Source of the DNA: QQUD01 sp039029915
GTDB taxonomy: Bacteria > Chloroflexota > Anaerolineae > Promineifilales > Promineifilaceae
NCBI GenBank assembly: GCA_039029915.1
Contig: JBCCFD010000173.1
Coordinates: 1 to 14,442 of the forward strand
DNA length: 14,442 bases
Direction: 5' to 3'
The notes beneath the pieces were generated by a model, which saw nothing but the letters and a program-made list of their open reading frames with translations, did no database searches and was not told the DNA's origin. Positions 12,712 to 14,442 of this stretch are shown here, piece after piece. The position numbers and the translations under genes are program-made. Positions within the stretch are counted from its first letter, which is position 1. Each line of letters starts with the position of its first letter.

Positions 12712-12893
12712 ATTTTTCATCTATTTTCGATAACTGGTTTTGCCATTTCTACGCTTAAAATGCGCGCTGATTTATCACAGAGGGGCATTAGATTCTCAAT
12801 TTGAATCGGTCGTCTTGAAACGAATCTTTCGTAAGGTTCCGTAGATTTTTATTGCTAGAAACAGAGTGCTTTGGAAGTTGCCATAACCTCAAG
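12712..12893. other. Convergent intergenic gap
   Basis: This lies between two convergent genes. A small hairpin ACGAA/TTCGT is at 12820-12832. After it, GGTTCC at 12835 and the following 45 bases faintly resemble the GTTCCGAAG-armed units. No clear U-tract terminator was found on either strand. Confidence 0.35.
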
Positions 12894-14381
12894 CTAACCA
12901 CAATTCAACGTCACCGCCGCAAACGAAAGGGGGGGTAACGTCATTACAGCCTTGCCGTCTTGGCACATGACGCTATCAAAAGACCTTGAAACCACCACCG
13001 ACGGATTTTCTAGCGAGTTGGCTGCCTTAGCATCCGGCCCGGTCAATAGTTCGCCATCTTTTAAGCTGGCAAGGCGCATATCTGCTATAGAAACGACCAG
13101 TTCCGCTTCCGCTTGCATGTCCCGATTGGTCGCAAAGAGATGAAGCTGCTGGCCATCTAAAATGGCGCTGGCATCAATATCATGGACCGTGCCGTTGGTG
13201 GTGCTTTCATAGCTGGGGCCATCAATCTGTAGCTGAAGCGAAACGCCACTGCGCCGCTTTGACATCATTTCAAATGGATAAAAGATGCTTTGAATGAGCA
13301 TTTCATCCCCAATCGTCAAAATCGGGGCGATGATGTTCACAATTTGGGCAATATTAGCGATTTTAAGCACATCAGCGTGGCGAATGAAGCTGTTAAAAAA
13401 GCCTGCCACAACGAGGGCATCTTCTAAATTGTAAGCTTCCTCAATGAGGTGGGGCGCAATTTGATTACGGCCGTTCATCTCCATATTCTTGTACCACACG
13501 TTCCACTCATCAAAACAGAGATAGGCGCGCTTTTTGGAACGATGTTTCCCCTGCACAAAGCGACAAACGGCATCCATCTCTTCAATCTGCTTGTCGATAG
13601 CGTTGGTGATGGCCAGAAAATCGGCCGTGTCGTCGTTGGGATTGCCCACATACCGATGGAGACTGATGTAGTCGGTATAGTCACCCAAATATTCCAATAC
13701 TGTGCGGTCCCAATCCATGTAGGTTGGTAGGTCGACTGAACAGGAGCCACAGGCCACCAGTTTGATTTCTGGGTCTGTATCGCGCATCATTTTGGCCGCT
13801 TGCTGAGCCCGAATAGCATACTGGTCGGCTGGCACGTGCCCTAACTGCCACGGGCCGTCCATCTCATTCCCCAAGCACCAGAGCTTGACGTCATATGGAT
13901 CTTCATGCCCATTTTGGCGACGCATATTGGCATACTTGGTTGGGGCGGACCCATTACAATATTCAACCCAGTTGCGAGCCTCTTCTGGTGTTCCCGTACC
14001 GAGATTCACGGTAATCATTGGCTCCCAGCCCATTGTTCGGCAAAGGTGAAGATATTCATCGGTGCCAAATTGATTGGTTTCAACGCTTTGCCAGGCGAGT
14101 TCTTGCACTGTGGGGCGATTTTCTTTGGGACCAATGCCGTCTTGCCAATGGTAGCCAGAGGCGAAATTACCACCGGGATAGCGCATGGGGGTCATTTTTA
14201 GACGGCGCAGAGCTCTAAGCACATCGGTGCGGTAGCCGTGAGCGTCAGCGTGAGCACTTTCTGGCTGGTAGACACCTTCGTATACGGCTCGCCCCATATG
14301 CTCCAAAAAGCCACCAAAGATGCGCGGGTCAACTTCACCGATTTTGTATTTTGAATGTAGGGAAATGTGGGTTTGTTTCAT
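12894..14381 (-). CDS. abfA: GH51 alpha-L-arabinofuranosidase
   Basis: This 495-residue retaining glycoside hydrolase of family 51 releases terminal arabinofuranose from arabinan, arabinoxylan or arabino-oligosaccharides. The (beta/alpha)8 barrel is clear: FGGFLEHMGRAVYEGVYQP (22-40), MRYPGGNFASGYHWQDGIGP (66-85), LGNEMDGPWQLGH with the acid/base Glu173, ISLHRYVGN (239-247), and YLCFDEWNVWYKN with the nucleophile Glu292. The C-terminal beta-sandwich follows from about 385. Length and motif spacing agree with AbfA of Geobacillus. There is no signal peptide, so it is probably cytoplasmic and acts on imported oligosaccharides, which are not obviously linked to the transporter at the left of the window. 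The start at 14381 has AAGGAG six bases upstream. The upstream 61 bases contain no promoter I trust. Confidence 0.95.
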   Translation of the reverse strand: MKQTHISLHSKYKIGEVDPRIFGGFLEHMGRAVYEGVYQPESAHADAHGYRTDVLRALRRLKMTPMRYPGGNFASGYHWQDGIGPKENRPTVQELAWQSVETNQFGTDEYLHLCRTMGWEPMITVNLGTGTPEEARNWVEYCNGSAPTKYANMRRQNGHEDPYDVKLWCLGNEMDGPWQLGHVPADQYAIRAQQAAKMMRDTDPEIKLVACGSCSVDLPTYMDWDRTVLEYLGDYTDYISLHRYVGNPNDDTADFLAITNAIDKQIEEMDAVCRFVQGKHRSKKRAYLCFDEWNVWYKNMEMNGRNQIAPHLIEEAYNLEDALVVAGFFNSFIRHADVLKIANIAQIVNIIAPILTIGDEMLIQSIFYPFEMMSKRRSGVSLQLQIDGPSYESTTNGTVHDIDASAILDGQQLHLFATNRDMQAEAELVVSIADMRLASLKDGELLTGPDAKAANSLENPSVVVSRSFDSVMCQDGKAVMTLPPLSFAAVTLNCG

Positions 14382-14442
14382 GAGTTTCTCCTTCTCTGCC
14401 AGTGTAGCATATTAACTTTGGAAGGAGACAACACGTCTAGAC

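Noticed and set aside
12835..12882. Further copy of the GTTCCGAAG-armed unit
   Set aside because: Only about five of nine arm bases pair and the core register is absent; too weak to call.

Overview
The window looks like a chromosomal segment from a free-living bacterium of moderate GC, with clear Shine-Dalgarno sites. The Chloroflexota (Anaerolineae/Caldilineae-like) are the best guess. That guess rests on the style of the proteins (a UgpB-type lipoprotein with a long acidic linker, a spondin-domain secreted protein, a GH51 arabinofuranosidase, small DUF membrane proteins) and on the many short palindromic repeats. It is an inference, not a demonstrated placement.

Layout. (1) 1-5505 is a carbohydrate or polyol uptake locus. 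On the minus strand it carries an FGGY kinase related to glycerol kinase, two UgpA/UgpE-like ABC permeases that overlap by ATGA, and the 5' part of a UgpB-like lipoprotein that runs off the left edge. A SorC-family regulator is divergent from the kinase. The shared intergenic region has a 37-bp inverted repeat overlapping a TTGACA -35 box, so the regulator probably controls the locus from there. No ABC ATPase is visible. (2) 5724-6404 is a stand-alone class I glutamine-amidotransferase-like protein. (3) 6734-8017 is a secreted spondin-domain protein with a strong terminator. (4) 8093-9477 on the minus strand holds a DUF2306 membrane protein, the C-terminal remnant of a DUF4386 gene, and a DUF6326-like membrane protein. 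(5) 9836-10520 on the minus strand is a small membrane protein plus XRE regulator pair, with an operator-like palindrome at its promoter. (6) 10824-11666 (minus) is a PhzF-like isomerase with its own terminator. (7) 11917-12711 (plus) is a TesB-like thioesterase. (8) 12894-14381 (minus) is a GH51 alpha-L-arabinofuranosidase. Sugar uptake and arabinose release fit a saprophytic heterotroph.

The most striking content is not protein coding. The intergenic regions hold a family of 52-53-bp palindromic units. Their arms differ from copy to copy but stay self-complementary, and most have TGAA at exactly positions 21-24. They occur singly or in tandem at a 54-56-bp period, next to start or stop codons, and one pair abuts the truncation of the DUF4386 gene. 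A second family has GTTACGC/GCGTAAC ends, and one copy contains another palindrome. In addition, the decamer AACGGCCGTT occurs eight times exactly, mostly inside genes, a HIP1-like over-representation.
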